A stretch of 64,000 nucleotides of DNA, taken from NCBI RefSeq assembly GCF_023073355.1, contig NZ_JADPJI010000008.1:434001-498000 (forward strand), written 5' to 3'. The position numbers and the translations under genes are program-made. Origin of the DNA: Bradyrhizobium sp. 199. Its GTDB lineage: Bacteria; Pseudomonadota; Alphaproteobacteria; Rhizobiales; Xanthobacteraceae. Position 1 is the stretch's first letter. Every line of letters begins with the position of its first letter. Below are positions 55,641 through 64,000 of the stretch, in pieces. The notes below the pieces were generated by a model. That model searched no databases. It was not told where the DNA came from and saw only the letters and a list, made by a program, of their open reading frames with translations.

Positions 55641-55863
55641 GTCGGCACCGATCAAATCCGAACCACCGGCCAGTTCCACAAAGCGGCCGATGGTTCGAAG
55701 TTCCACGCCTGCAACCCGGTCCTCGGCGGCATCGTTGCCGCAACAGAGTTGCACAGGCGAACTGTGCGGGGCGAACACGGCTTTTTCGTATGAACCGGGT
55801 CACCATCCCTGCCGCTAACGAGAATGTTATCGACGACCCTCCTTGCATTCTGAAGGCCAACGG

Positions 55864-55889
55864 AAAGGCGGCCGAGGGCCGCCTTTTTT
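55864..55889 (+). terminator. Intrinsic terminator-like hairpin
   Basis: GGCGGCC-GAG-GGCCGCC followed by TTTTTT on the plus strand. On the minus strand, where degP ends 25 bases earlier, it is followed only by CTTTCC-type bases, so it may stop degP transcription weakly. Direction uncertain. Confidence 0.6.
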
Positions 55890-55913
55890 GATCTTGGCCG
55901 ATCGATGTTCGCC

Positions 55914-57461
55914 TCAGGCGAGTGGCACCGCCACGAACTTCGTCGCCTCCGCGCTTTTGACCTGCAACAGCACGCTCCGCTTGCCGGACGATTTGGCCTG
56001 CGCCAGCTCCGAGCGGACCTCGCCGACATTGGCGACGGCCTTGCCGCCGACGTCGAGGATGACGTCGCCGGTCTGGATGCCGCGCTGTGCCGCCGGCCCT
56101 TGCGGATCGACTTCGGTGACGACAACACCCTTCTGGCCTGCGCCCTGGACGTCACCCGCCGGAGCCAGGCTGAGCCCGAGACGCGGTGTGCCGGCGTTCG
56201 GCTGCCCCTTGCCCTCGTCCGCACTGCCATTTCCCTGGGCCTGCCGCCCGTTCGGCAACTCGCCGAGTGCGAGCGTCAGCGTCGTGGCCCCACCCTTGTG
56301 GAAGACGTCGAGCCTCACCGAGCTGCCGGGGGCCAGGGTCGCGATGATACGGGCGAGGTCGCGGGAGCCCTTGATCGCGGTGCCGTTCACGGCGGTGATG
56401 ACGTCACCCGCTTCGATGCCGGCCTTGGCCGCCGGGCTGCCGTCCTGCGGACTGTCGACGATGGCGCCGCGCGCCTCCTTCAGGCCGAGGCTGTCGGCAA
56501 TCTCGGCGGTGACCGGCTGCACCTGCACGCCGAGCCAGCCGCGGGTGACCGCGCCCTTATCCTTCAGCTGCGCGACGACGAGTTTTGCGGTCGAGGCCGG
56601 AATGTCGAAGCCGATGCCGACCGAGCCGCCGGAGGGCGAGAAGATCGCGGTGTTCACACCGATCACGTTGCCGTTCATGTCGAAGGCCGGGCCGCCGGAA
56701 TTGCCCTTGTTGATGGGCGCGTCGATCTGGATGAAATCGTCATAAGGACCATTGCCGATGTCGCGGCCGCTGGCCGAGACGATGCCGGCGGTCACGGTGC
56801 CGCCGAGACCGAAGGGATTGCCGACCGCGACCACCCAGTCGCCGACGCGCGGCTTCTGGTCGGCGAATTTGACGAACGGAAAGTCCTTCTTGCCATCGAC
56901 CTTGATCAGCGCGAGATCGGTCTTCGGATCGGTGCCGACGACCTTGGCGGTGTAGCTCGTGCCGTCATCCATCGTCACCTGCACCGAGGTGGCATGGTCG
57001 ACGACGTGGTTGTTGGTCACGGCATAGCCGTCGGCGGAGATGAAGAAGCCGGAGCCTTCGCCCGTGACCATCTGATGGCGCTGGCGCGGCATGCCATTCA
57101 TGCCGCCTGGGCCACGGAAGCCGAACTGGGGTGAGAACTGATCGAACGGAGCGTCCTCGTCCGAATCCATCCGGTTCTGTTGCAGCATGGCGCTCTTGTC
57201 GTTGTCCTGGTCGATCCTGACCCGCACGGAGATGACGGCGGGCTTGACCTTGCTGACGAGGTCACCAAAACCCGGCGGCGTCGTCGCGGATTCCGCGGCC
57301 TGGGCCGGGGCAATGAGGGCGTTCGGACCGAACGGCGAAGAGCCGGGAGCAGCCGCCAGCACGGCCGAGCCGAGCGCGGCCACGGTACCGAGCAGCGCGA
57401 GCCGGCGCGGCCTCAAGATCTTGTGGGACGTCGTGGTGTCGGAATTGACGCGATCGTTCAT
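55914..57461 (-). CDS. degP: DegP/HtrA-type periplasmic serine protease
   Basis: 515 residues. A positively charged N-terminus and hydrophobic helix (about 22-40) act as signal or anchor. The protease domain carries the triad in VTNNHVVDH (His), KTDLALIKV (Asp) and NKGNSGGPAF (Ser). Two PDZ domains follow at about 310-395 and 425-512. Do-family proteases degrade or refold misfolded envelope proteins under stress. The Gln/Gly-rich stretch between PDZ domains (NGRQAQGNGSADEGKGQP) is an unusual linker. No EcfG-type promoter seen upstream. Confidence 0.93.
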   Translation of the reverse strand: MNDRVNSDTTTSHKILRPRRLALLGTVAALGSAVLAAAPGSSPFGPNALIAPAQAAESATTPPGFGDLVSKVKPAVISVRVRIDQDNDKSAMLQQNRMDSDEDAPFDQFSPQFGFRGPGGMNGMPRQRHQMVTGEGSGFFISADGYAVTNNHVVDHATSVQVTMDDGTSYTAKVVGTDPKTDLALIKVDGKKDFPFVKFADQKPRVGDWVVAVGNPFGLGGTVTAGIVSASGRDIGNGPYDDFIQIDAPINKGNSGGPAFDMNGNVIGVNTAIFSPSGGSVGIGFDIPASTAKLVVAQLKDKGAVTRGWLGVQVQPVTAEIADSLGLKEARGAIVDSPQDGSPAAKAGIEAGDVITAVNGTAIKGSRDLARIIATLAPGSSVRLDVFHKGGATTLTLALGELPNGRQAQGNGSADEGKGQPNAGTPRLGLSLAPAGDVQGAGQKGVVVTEVDPQGPAAQRGIQTGDVILDVGGKAVANVGEVRSELAQAKSSGKRSVLLQVKSAEATKFVAVPLA

Positions 57462-57713
57462 GTCGAGATGTCCGTGTTGGAAGCTGTCGCCTTGCAGCCA
57501 ACATGGACATCGTCACCTTACGGCGTCCCGTCCGTCCGGTTAAATCTTGGCAAAGAATGTGCGACGGCCGACGAGGGCCTCGATCTCCTGGTGATCGGCA
57601 ACTACGCCATTCGCGATGGCAGGAGCGCGTTTCTCGGCGGCATCACCCGGTCAAGCTGGAAGCCATGACGGTCCCGACGCGATGTCGCATTGAGCCGAGC
57701 CGGCCCGGCGCCG

Positions 57714-57926
57714 TCACGCCGCGACCGGGGTCTCCCACGTCGCGGGCGCTGCGGCGCCCTCGTCGTGTTGCCCATTGCACGCATCGAAATGCGCCTTGAG
57801 CTCGACCTCGGCGAGGTATTCAAAATGTTCAGCCTGGCCAAGGAGTTCCCAGTTCTGAAGCGGCCGGTAGGCCGCCTGCTGGCGACAGAGGGACGCCAGC
57901 GCCCGGTAGCGACGTACGTTCTCCAT
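57714..57926 (-). CDS. Small conserved Bradyrhizobium protein
   Basis: 70 residues from the ATG at 57926, with GGAGGG upstream. The sequence begins MENVRRYRALASLCRQQAAY and continues with RPLQNWELLGQAEHFEYLAEVELKAHF, the common small family seen many times in this genus (length and AxLCRQ pattern). Its frame runs on from the 3' end of the degraded EAL gene, but its own start and ribosome site are clear. Function unknown. Confidence 0.75.
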   Translation of the reverse strand: MENVRRYRALASLCRQQAAYRPLQNWELLGQAEHFEYLAEVELKAHFDACNGQHDEGAAAPATWETPVAA

Positions 57927-57989
57927 GAGACCCTCCCTCGCATTTGCAAAGCTTATTGCCCCGATTTGCGTCAGGCTGATGGCGGTTGT

Positions 57990-58640
57990 GCAAAAGATTT
58001 GCTGCGCCCACAACGCGCCTCGTCTCGGCTCTGTTATTAGCAAATGTATGTCCGAGCCAAAGTTCCAAACAAGTATCGACTGACGCTCGGACCTCCCGCA
58101 CCAAGGCACGCTGCGCTTCCGTCTCCACCCCTTCGGCAATGACCGGGATTTCAGCGCGTGCGCAAGGCTCAGGACCATGCGGACAATCTCGGCCGATGGC
58201 GGCGTCGCCTCGAGATTGGAGATGAAACTGCGATCGATCTTGATCTTGTCGGACGGAAACGACTGCAGATAGGACAGCGAGGAATAACCGGTGCCGAACT
58301 CGTCCATCGCGATGCGGATACCGAGCGCCTTCAGCCGCCGCAGCAGATTGAGCGCGCCGGTGAAATCGCCCATCGGCACACCCTCGGTGATCTCGATCTC
58401 GAGCCGCGTCGGGGTATGCCCTGTCTCTAGCAGGATCTGGTGGATCGAACCTTCGAGGTCGCTGGAATGGAACTGGACCGGCGACAGATTGACCGCCACC
58501 TGCAACGGCCGTGGCCACGACCCCGCCTCGCGGCACACTTCGCGTAAGACCCATTGACCGATCTGGACGATCAGCCCGTTCTCCTCGGCCAGCGGAATGA
58601 ACTGGTCCGGCGGCACGAAGCCCGGCGCAGCAAATCCGGC
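57990..58640 (-). pseudogene. Truncated and frameshifted EAL-domain (c-di-GMP phosphodiesterase) gene
   Basis: Reading leftward, GFVPPDQFIPLAEENGLIVQ, then VAVNLSPVQFHS, LEIEITEG, DEFGTGYSSLSYL and KIKIDRSFI are the middle and late EAL motifs (EITEx, DxFGTGYS, KIDxxF). The N-terminal third with the EAL tripeptide and any GGDEF or sensor part is missing. A frameshift near 58160 moves IPVIAEGVETEAQRALV into another frame, after which the match ends. The remnant abuts the rpe stop, so it is a deletion scar. Not functional. Confidence 0.8.
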
Positions 58641-58653
58641 TGTATCCCGTAGC

Positions 58654-59358
58654 CTACGGGATGAGCGCAGTCTGCAATTTTGGAACTCTGCCGGCCTCCG
58701 CGGCGGTGCGAATGGCCGCGATGCTGTTGGCGTAGGCCGCCTTGCTCTTGCCGCGAAACACTGCGGATCCCGCTACCAGCGTATCGGCGCCTGCCGCTGC
58801 CACCGCAGCGGCATTGTCGGGCGTGACACCGCCGTCGACCTCGAGCCGGATCGGCCGGTCGCCGATCATGACTTTGATCCGTTCGATTTTCTCGAGCTGG
58901 GATTCGAGGAAGGACTGGCCGCCAAATCCTGGATTGACTGTCATCACCAGCACAAGATCGACGCGATCGAGCACATAGGTGATCGCGCTCTCGGCAGTGG
59001 CCGGACACAGGCTGACGCCGGCCTTCTTGCCGAGCGCACGGATCGCCTGGATTGAGCGGTCGAGATGCGGGCCGGCTTCGGCATGCACCGTGATGATATC
59101 AGCTCCGGCCTTCGCGAACGCTTCGAGATATGGATCGACAGGCGCGATCATGAGATGCACGTCCAGGATCTTCTTCGTCACCGGCCGGATCGCCTTGATG
59201 ACATCGGCGCCGAAGCTGATGTTCGGCACGAAGTGCCCGTCCATGACGTCGCAATGAATCCAGTCGGCGCCGGCCGCGTCGATTGCCGCGATCTCCTCGC
59301 CGAGGCGGGCGAAATCCGCCGCGAGAATTGAGGGAGCGATTACGATCTCTCTGGTCAT
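58654..59358 (-). CDS. rpe: Ribulose-phosphate 3-epimerase
   Basis: 234 residues, complete TIM-barrel. IAPSILAADFARLGEEI starts the protein; metal ligands sit in DWIHCDVMDGHFVPNIS, LDVHLMI and NPGFGGQSF, and LEVDGGVTPDNA carries the last Asp. It interconverts ribulose-5-P and xylulose-5-P in the Calvin and pentose-phosphate cycles. It overlaps cbbX by 4 bases (ATGA), so it is the last gene (cbbE) of the cbb operon. Confidence 0.95.
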   Translation of the reverse strand: MTREIVIAPSILAADFARLGEEIAAIDAAGADWIHCDVMDGHFVPNISFGADVIKAIRPVTKKILDVHLMIAPVDPYLEAFAKAGADIITVHAEAGPHLDRSIQAIRALGKKAGVSLCPATAESAITYVLDRVDLVLVMTVNPGFGGQSFLESQLEKIERIKVMIGDRPIRLEVDGGVTPDNAAAVAAAGADTLVAGSAVFRGKSKAAYANSIAAIRTAAEAGRVPKLQTALIP

Positions 59359-60287
59359 GGCTTTGCACCCCCCGCATCGGCGCCGCCGCTGAAGACGCGG
59401 CTCGCCAGGACGTCCATGGGGTCGATGGTTTCGAGGTCGACGACATCGAGTATGCGGTCGAGATCGGACACCAGGCGATCGGCCTGCCGCAGCCGGATGC
59501 GGTCGACGGCGTTGCGGATCGAGCGCGCATTCGAGAAGAACGGCTGCGTCCGGCGCAGCGCGATGTATCTCTCGAACGCCTCGCGCGCCGCCGCCGAGAA
59601 GCGATAGCCGCGCTCCTTCAGCATCAACTCGGCGATGACGAGCAGCTCGGCTTCGGCATAATCAGGAAATTCGATGTGATGCGCGATGCGCGAACGGAAG
59701 CCGGGATTGGAGGCGAAGAATTTCGTCATCCGCTCGCCATAGCCGGCAAGGATTACGACCAGATCTTCGCGCTGGTTCTCCATGACCTGAAGCAGAATCT
59801 CGATCGCCTCCTGGCCGTAGTCGCGCTCGTTGTCCGGCCGGTGCAGATAATAGGCCTCGTCGATGAACAGCACGCCGCCCATCGCCTTCTTCAGGATCTC
59901 CTTCGTCTTCGGCGCGGTGTGGCCGATATATTGGCCGACGAGATCGTCGCGCGTGACTGAGATCACCTGCCCGCGCCGCACGAAGCCGAGACCGTGCAGG
60001 ATCTTGGCCATGCGCAGCGCGACGGTGGTCTTGCCGGTGCCGGGATTGCCGGTGAACGACATGTGCAACGTCGTCGGCGCGGAGGCCAGGCCCGCGCGCT
60101 GCCGGATACGTTCGATCAGCAAGAGCGAGGCGATCTGGCGCACGCGGTCCTTCACGGGCTTCAATCCGATCAGCTCCTGCTCGAGCTGGTGCAGCGTGCC
60201 GGTGATGCCGGCCTCTTCGGCCTCCTTGCGGAGATCGAAATTGGTCTCGCCGGGCTCAGTTGTCTTTGCGTGGGGAACGTCCAGCAT
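59355..60287 (-). CDS. cbbX: CbbX, red-type RuBisCO activase (AAA+)
   Basis: 310 residues. Walker A GNPGTGKTT at about 80-88, Walker B VLFIDEAYYL at about 138-147, sensor and arginine-finger regions in FASNPGFRSRIAHHI. A short N-terminal extension (1-30) is typical of CbbX. It is an AAA+ hexamer that releases inhibitory sugar phosphates from form IC/ID RuBisCO by pulling on the large-subunit C-terminus, and in red-type systems is activated by RuBP. Position right after cbbLS supports the call. Confidence 0.96.
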   Translation of the reverse strand: MLDVPHAKTTEPGETNFDLRKEAEEAGITGTLHQLEQELIGLKPVKDRVRQIASLLLIERIRQRAGLASAPTTLHMSFTGNPGTGKTTVALRMAKILHGLGFVRRGQVISVTRDDLVGQYIGHTAPKTKEILKKAMGGVLFIDEAYYLHRPDNERDYGQEAIEILLQVMENQREDLVVILAGYGERMTKFFASNPGFRSRIAHHIEFPDYAEAELLVIAELMLKERGYRFSAAAREAFERYIALRRTQPFFSNARSIRNAVDRIRLRQADRLVSDLDRILDVVDLETIDPMDVLASRVFSGGADAGGAKP

Positions 60288-60306
60288 GGCTACCCTCGAA
60301 GAAAAG

Positions 60307-60369
60307 AGCTTCGCCGCCTGGGAGCGGCGAAGCAGTGGTCCGCCAAGGAAACGGAGCAGGGAGTGCTCC
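60307..60369 (-). promoter_or_regulatory. Two hairpins in the cbbS-cbbX spacer
   Basis: A 10-bp perfect stem (GCTTCGCCGC / GCGGCGAAGC at 60307-60332, 6-base loop) and a 7-bp stem (CGGAGCA / TGCTCCG at 60351-60369, 5-base loop) fill most of the 99-base gap. On the mRNA they lie just after cbbS and could protect the upstream cbbLS message or cause partial termination. Function inferred. Confidence 0.6.
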
Positions 60370-60386
60370 GCGCGGAGGAGGATGAC

Positions 60387-60794
60387 TTAGGTTGACGCGT
60401 GCGCGGCCGGCCGGCGCGCGGTGGTGTAACGGATCGCACGGCCGCCGACTTCCTGCCGCACCAGCTCGAACTCGGCCTCTTGCGGCGGCCGGTTGACGAG
60501 GAAGGAGATCCGCACGGATTCCCAGCCATGGCTGGAGTCGAAGCCGCTGAGGCGGATGTAACGGTCGCCATACACTCTGCGGCATTCGGCGAGCTCCATC
60601 ATCACGCCGGCGGCGTCCTGGAGATCGAACATCGGCAGGCCCCACATCTCCCAATAGGTGTTGCGGGGATGTGGATCGTCGGTGAACTCGATGTTCACGG
60701 CCCAACCGTTGGTCAGGCAATACTGCACCTGCTTGGTGATCTGATCGTCGGTCAGATCGGGCAGGAACGAGAAGCAGCCTTGGGTCAGCTTCAT
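60387..60794 (-). CDS. cbbS: RuBisCO small subunit, red type
   Basis: 135 residues from the ATG at 60794, with GAGGAG upstream. MKLTQGCFSFLPDLTDDQI is the red-type N-terminus, followed by WAVNIEFTDDPHPRNTYWEMWGLPMFDL, MMELAECRRVYGDRYIRLSGFDSSHGWES and a C-terminal extension (SFLVNRPPQEAEFELVRQEV) that forms the beta-hairpin of red-type enzymes. Green-type small subunits lack it. It starts 11 bases after cbbL. Confidence 0.97.
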   Translation of the reverse strand: MKLTQGCFSFLPDLTDDQITKQVQYCLTNGWAVNIEFTDDPHPRNTYWEMWGLPMFDLQDAAGVMMELAECRRVYGDRYIRLSGFDSSHGWESVRISFLVNRPPQEAEFELVRQEVGGRAIRYTTARRPAAHAST

Positions 60795-60805
60795 GTCAAA
60801 TCTCC

Positions 60806-62266
60806 TCAAACGGTTTCGAGCGCGGTCGGCACGAAGTCCGGCGTGTCGGTGGATTCATAGTTGAAGCTCACGTCCTTCCAGACCTCGAGCGCAGCTTTCA
60901 GCGGCGTGCAGGTCTCGGCCGCCCGGGCCAGGATCTCCGGACCTTCATGGACGTAATCGCGGCCCTCGTTGCGGGCGAGGATCATCGCTTCTAGCGCCAC
61001 GCGGTTGGCGATCGCGCCGGCCGCAATGCCCATGGGGTGGCCGATGGTGCCTCCGCCGAACTGCAGGACGACGTCTTCGCCCAGGAGGTCGAGCAGCTGG
61101 TGCATCTGGCCGGCATGGATGCCGCCGGAGGCCACCGGCATCATCTTGTTGAGGCTCGCCCAGGACTGGTCGAAGAACAGGCCATGTTCGAGCTTGGCCG
61201 GATTGAAGTCCTCCCGGCAGACGTCGTAATAACCGCGCGTGGTATTCGGGTCGCCTTCCAGCTTGCCGACCACCGTGCCGGCATGGATGTGGTCGACGCC
61301 AGCAAGGCGCATCCACTTGGCAATGACGCGGAACGACACGCCATGGCTCTTCTGCCGCGTATAGGTCGAGTGGCCGGCGCGATGCAGATGTAGGATCATG
61401 TCGTTGCGCCGCGCCCATTTGGCCATCGACTGGATCGCGGTGTAGCCGATCACGAGGTCGATCATGACGATGCACGACCCGAGCTCCTTGGCGAACTCGG
61501 CACGCTCGTACATGTCCTCCGTCGTGCCCGCGGTGATGTTCAGGTACGTGCCCTTCACCTCACCGGAAGCGGCCTGCGCGCGGTTCACGGCTTCCATGCA
61601 GTACAGGAAACGATCCCGCCAGTGCATGAAGGGCTGCGAGTTGATGTTCTCGTCGTCCTTGGTGAAATCGAGCCCGCCCTTCAGCGCCTCATAGACCACG
61701 CGGCCATAGTTGCGGCCCGAAAGCCCGAGCTTCGGCTTCACCGTCGCACCGAGCAGCGGCCGGCCGAACTTGTCCAGCCGCTCGCGCTCGACCACGATGC
61801 CGGTCGCCGGCCCCTGGAACGTCTTCACATAGGCGACGGGGAAGCGCATGTCTTCGAGACGCAAAGCCTTGAGCGGCTTGAAGCCGAACACGTTGCCGAT
61901 GATCGAGGCCGAGAGGTTGGCGATCGAGCCCGGCTCGAACAGATCGAGGTCATAGGCGATGTAGGCGAAGTACGAGCCCGGAGTGCCCGGGACCGGATCA
62001 ACGCGGTAGCATTTTGCGCGGTATTTTTCCGCCGCGGTCAGCCGATCGGTCCACACCACAGTCCAGGTCGCGGTCGAGGATTCACCGGCGACTGCTGCCG
62101 ACGCCTCGATCGGATCGACACCTTCCTGCGGCGTGACGCGAAACAGCGCGATCACGTCTGTGTCCTTTGGCGTGTAGTCGGGCTCCCAATAGCCCATGCG
62201 CTTGTATTCCATCACACCGGAGCGATAGCGCTCCTTGCCGCGGACTGTGCCTGCATGTGCGTTCAT
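60806..62266 (-). CDS. cbbL: RuBisCO large subunit, form IC (red type)
   Basis: 486 residues. Catalytic residues: Lys177 in GATVKPKLGLSG, carbamylated Lys203 in GGLDFTKDDENINSQP, and loop 6 further on in VVGKLEGD. The N-terminal YKRMGYWEPDYTPKDTDVIALFRVTPQEGVDP and the C-terminal tail FNYESTDTPDFVPTA that CbbX pulls are red-type features. It fixes CO2 onto ribulose-1,5-bisphosphate, forming an L8S8 complex with CbbS. It starts 31 bases after cbbA. Confidence 0.98.
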   Translation of the reverse strand: MNAHAGTVRGKERYRSGVMEYKRMGYWEPDYTPKDTDVIALFRVTPQEGVDPIEASAAVAGESSTATWTVVWTDRLTAAEKYRAKCYRVDPVPGTPGSYFAYIAYDLDLFEPGSIANLSASIIGNVFGFKPLKALRLEDMRFPVAYVKTFQGPATGIVVERERLDKFGRPLLGATVKPKLGLSGRNYGRVVYEALKGGLDFTKDDENINSQPFMHWRDRFLYCMEAVNRAQAASGEVKGTYLNITAGTTEDMYERAEFAKELGSCIVMIDLVIGYTAIQSMAKWARRNDMILHLHRAGHSTYTRQKSHGVSFRVIAKWMRLAGVDHIHAGTVVGKLEGDPNTTRGYYDVCREDFNPAKLEHGLFFDQSWASLNKMMPVASGGIHAGQMHQLLDLLGEDVVLQFGGGTIGHPMGIAAGAIANRVALEAMILARNEGRDYVHEGPEILARAAETCTPLKAALEVWKDVSFNYESTDTPDFVPTALETV

Positions 62267-62297
62267 GGCTCTCTCCTGCTGTTTTCTCTCTGAATGA

Positions 62298-63383
62298 TTA
62301 GGCCGCGACGGGCTCGCGGGCGTCGACGCGCGGATCGAGTTCGCCGGCGCGGTAGCGCCGTGCCATCTCGCTCAAGGGAATGACCTTGATCTTGCTGGCG
62401 TGGCCCGCGGTGCCGAACTGTTCGAAACGTTCGCGGCAAAGTTCACGCATCGCGTCCATCGCGGGCTTGAGGAATTTGCGCGGATCGAACTCGGAGCGTG
62501 TTTGCGCTGCGACCTTGCGGAACATCGCGGTCATCGCGAGGCGGCAATCTGTGTCGATGTTGACCTTGCGCACGCCGCTCTTGATGCCGCGAACGATCTC
62601 TTCGACCGGCACGCCCCAGGTCTGAGGCATCTCGCCGCCGAACTGGTTGAACATGTCCTGAAGCGGCTGCGGCACCGAGGAGGAGCCGTGCATCACCAGA
62701 TGCGTGTTCGGCAGGCGGCGATGGATCTCCTCGACCACCCGCATTGCCAGGATGTCGCCATCAGGCTTGCGGCTGAACTTGTAGGCGCCGTGCGAGGTGC
62801 CCATCGCGATCGCTAGCGCATCGACCTTGGTGGCCCGAACGAAGTCGACCGCCTGGTCGGGTTCGGTCAAGAGCTGGTCGTGGCTGACCTTACCCTCGAC
62901 GCCGTGGCCATCCTCCTGCTCGCCGCCGCCGTGTTCGAGCGAGCCAAGCACGCCTAGCTCGCCTTCGACGGACGCGCCGACCCAGTGCGCGAGGTCGACG
63001 ACGCGTCGGGTGATTGCGACGTTGTAGTCGTAATCAGCCGCCGTCTTGGCGTCGGCCTTGAGCGAGCCGTCCATCATGACGGAGGTGAAGCCGTGGGCAA
63101 TGGCGGACGCGCAGATCGCTTCGTCATTGCCGTGGTCCTGGTGCATGCAGAGCGGAATGTCCGGATAGGTCCGCTCCAGCGCGTCGATCATGTGCGAGAG
63201 CATGATATCGCCGGCGTAGCTGCGAGCACCGCGCGAGGCTTGCATGATCACGGGCGCATCGACCTCGGCGGCAGCCTGCATGATCGCGATGCCCTGCTCC
63301 ATGTTGTTGATGTTGAACGCCGGCACTGCATAACCGTGGCTGGCGGCGTGATCGAGCAGTTGACGAAGTGTGATACGGGCCAC
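62298..63383 (-). CDS. cbbA: Class II fructose-bisphosphate aldolase (Calvin cycle subtype)
   Basis: 361 residues. Zinc ligands and catalytic residues appear in MHQDHGNDEA (His, Asp), SVEGELGVLGSLEHGGGEQE, DALAIAMGTSHGAYKF, LVMHGSSSVPQPLQ and VRKVNIDTDCRLAMT. The E-D-G-H insertion marks the class II Calvin-cycle type. It condenses triose phosphates to FBP (or SBP) within the cycle. It starts 12 bases after the transketolase gene. Confidence 0.96.
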   Translation of the reverse strand: MARITLRQLLDHAASHGYAVPAFNINNMEQGIAIMQAAAEVDAPVIMQASRGARSYAGDIMLSHMIDALERTYPDIPLCMHQDHGNDEAICASAIAHGFTSVMMDGSLKADAKTAADYDYNVAITRRVVDLAHWVGASVEGELGVLGSLEHGGGEQEDGHGVEGKVSHDQLLTEPDQAVDFVRATKVDALAIAMGTSHGAYKFSRKPDGDILAMRVVEEIHRRLPNTHLVMHGSSSVPQPLQDMFNQFGGEMPQTWGVPVEEIVRGIKSGVRKVNIDTDCRLAMTAMFRKVAAQTRSEFDPRKFLKPAMDAMRELCRERFEQFGTAGHASKIKVIPLSEMARRYRAGELDPRVDAREPVAA

Positions 63384-63395
63384 GAGGAGTCCTCC

Positions 63396-64000
63396 TTATT
63401 GTCTCTTGCGAGCGATCGCGCGGCGGGCGGCTTCCGCAATGCTCTGCGGAGTGATGCCGAATTCGCGGTAGAGCACGGGCGCCGGCGCCGACGCACCGAA
63501 GCCGCGCATGCCGACGAATTCGCCCTCAGTGCCGATCCAGTGCGCCCAGTCGCCGGCTACGGCCGCCTCGATCCCGACGCGCGGCGCGCTGCCGAGCACC
63601 GTGGCGCGGTAATCGTCCGGCTGCTCTTCGAACAAGGCGAAGCACGGCGCGGACACCACGGCCCCACGGATGTGCTCGGTTGCGAGCAGGCGAGCGGCTT
63701 CCAGTGCAATCGAGACTTCCGAGCCGGTTGCGATCAGCGTCACGTCACGGCCGCCGTCCGGCGAGACAACGAGATAGGCGCCACATGCGACGCGGTTTCT
63801 GCCGCGTCCATCGCTACGGAAGGTCGGCAGCGCCTGACGCGACAGGCACAGCACGGACGGACGGTCTTCGGAGTTGAGCGCGCAGTCCCAGGCTTCCAGC
63901 GTCTCCACCGCGTCGGCGGGGCGGAACACCAGAAGGTTCGGAATGACGCGCAGCGAAGCGAGATGCTCGACCGGCTGGTGCGTCGGGCCGTCCTCGCCGA
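63396..64000 (-). CDS. cbbT: Transketolase, C-terminal part (cut by the window edge)
   Basis: The 5' end lies beyond 64000, so only the last 200 residues are visible. They begin GEDGPTHQPVEHLASLRVIP, the conserved transketolase loop with the active-site His, then NLLVFRPADAVETLEAW. The C-terminal domain runs to ARKRQ. In the Calvin cycle the enzyme transfers two-carbon units between sugar phosphates and needs ThDP. It is cotranscribed upstream of cbbA. Confidence 0.95.
   Translation of the reverse strand, partial: GEDGPTHQPVEHLASLRVIPNLLVFRPADAVETLEAWDCALNSEDRPSVLCLSRQALPTFRSDGRGRNRVACGAYLVVSPDGGRDVTLIATGSEVSIALEAARLLATEHIRGAVVSAPCFALFEEQPDDYRATVLGSAPRVGIEAAVAGDWAHWIGTEGEFVGMRGFGASAPAPVLYREFGITPQSIAEAARRAIARKRQ

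Overview
The window looks like chromosomal DNA of a Bradyrhizobium-type alphaproteobacterium. The sequence is GC-rich. It carries a red-type (form IC) RuBisCO operon, several intergenic palindromes of the kind scattered through Bradyrhizobium genomes, and many small secreted or charged proteins typical of that group. The genus call rests on recognised gene families and repeats, not on a database search. I saw no rRNA, tRNA, CRISPR array or intact insertion sequence.

Left part (1-30 kb): mostly housekeeping and metabolic genes in short operons. A fluoride-response locus (4.0-6.6 kb) has a fluoride riboswitch and terminator, an MFS transporter, two small CrcB/Fluc channel genes and a DUF190 gene, followed by clpS. 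Then come a class III nucleotide cyclase, a fabI / histidine phosphatase / aroC cluster, an ECF sigma factor with its membrane anti-sigma factor, a DnaJ-type chaperone, pdxH, an SDR, a CorA transporter, an L,D-transpeptidase, an extensin-like protein, an acyl-CoA synthetase, glutaryl-CoA dehydrogenase, a RibB-type enzyme with a degenerate second domain, a Kef-type antiporter and a PLP aminotransferase. Three gene remnants (enoyl-CoA hydratase, XRE regulator, EAL domain) and three families of dispersed palindromic repeats lie between genes.

Middle part (30-55 kb): the most interesting region. Many genes, mostly small, are preceded by GGAAC-N16/17-(G/C)GTT, the promoter type used by the alphaproteobacterial general-stress sigma factor EcfG. 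I located eleven exact matches and two near matches. The genes behind them include an EmrAB-type efflux operon, a PRC-barrel protein, a ThDP enzyme, a DUF4142 protein, a ribbon-helix-helix regulator with a palindrome next to its promoter, a histone-H1-like protein and several small secreted or membrane proteins. The centrepiece is a 2,098-residue soluble hybrid histidine kinase made of about 25 tandem HAMP modules, GAF, kinase core and three receiver domains. It has a perfect EcfG-type promoter, and a receiver-PAS-HWE kinase gene follows 13 bases later. HWE kinases are the known class that feeds the PhyR-NepR-EcfG switch, so the pair may be a stress sensor that its own regulon induces. That link is inference; phyR, nepR and ecfG are not in the window.

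Right part (55-64 kb): a DegP/HtrA protease, an EAL-domain remnant, and on the minus strand the downstream end of a Calvin-cycle operon: cbbT (cut by the window edge), cbbA, cbbL, cbbS, cbbX and rpe/cbbE. Spacing is tight, and two hairpins sit between cbbS and cbbX.
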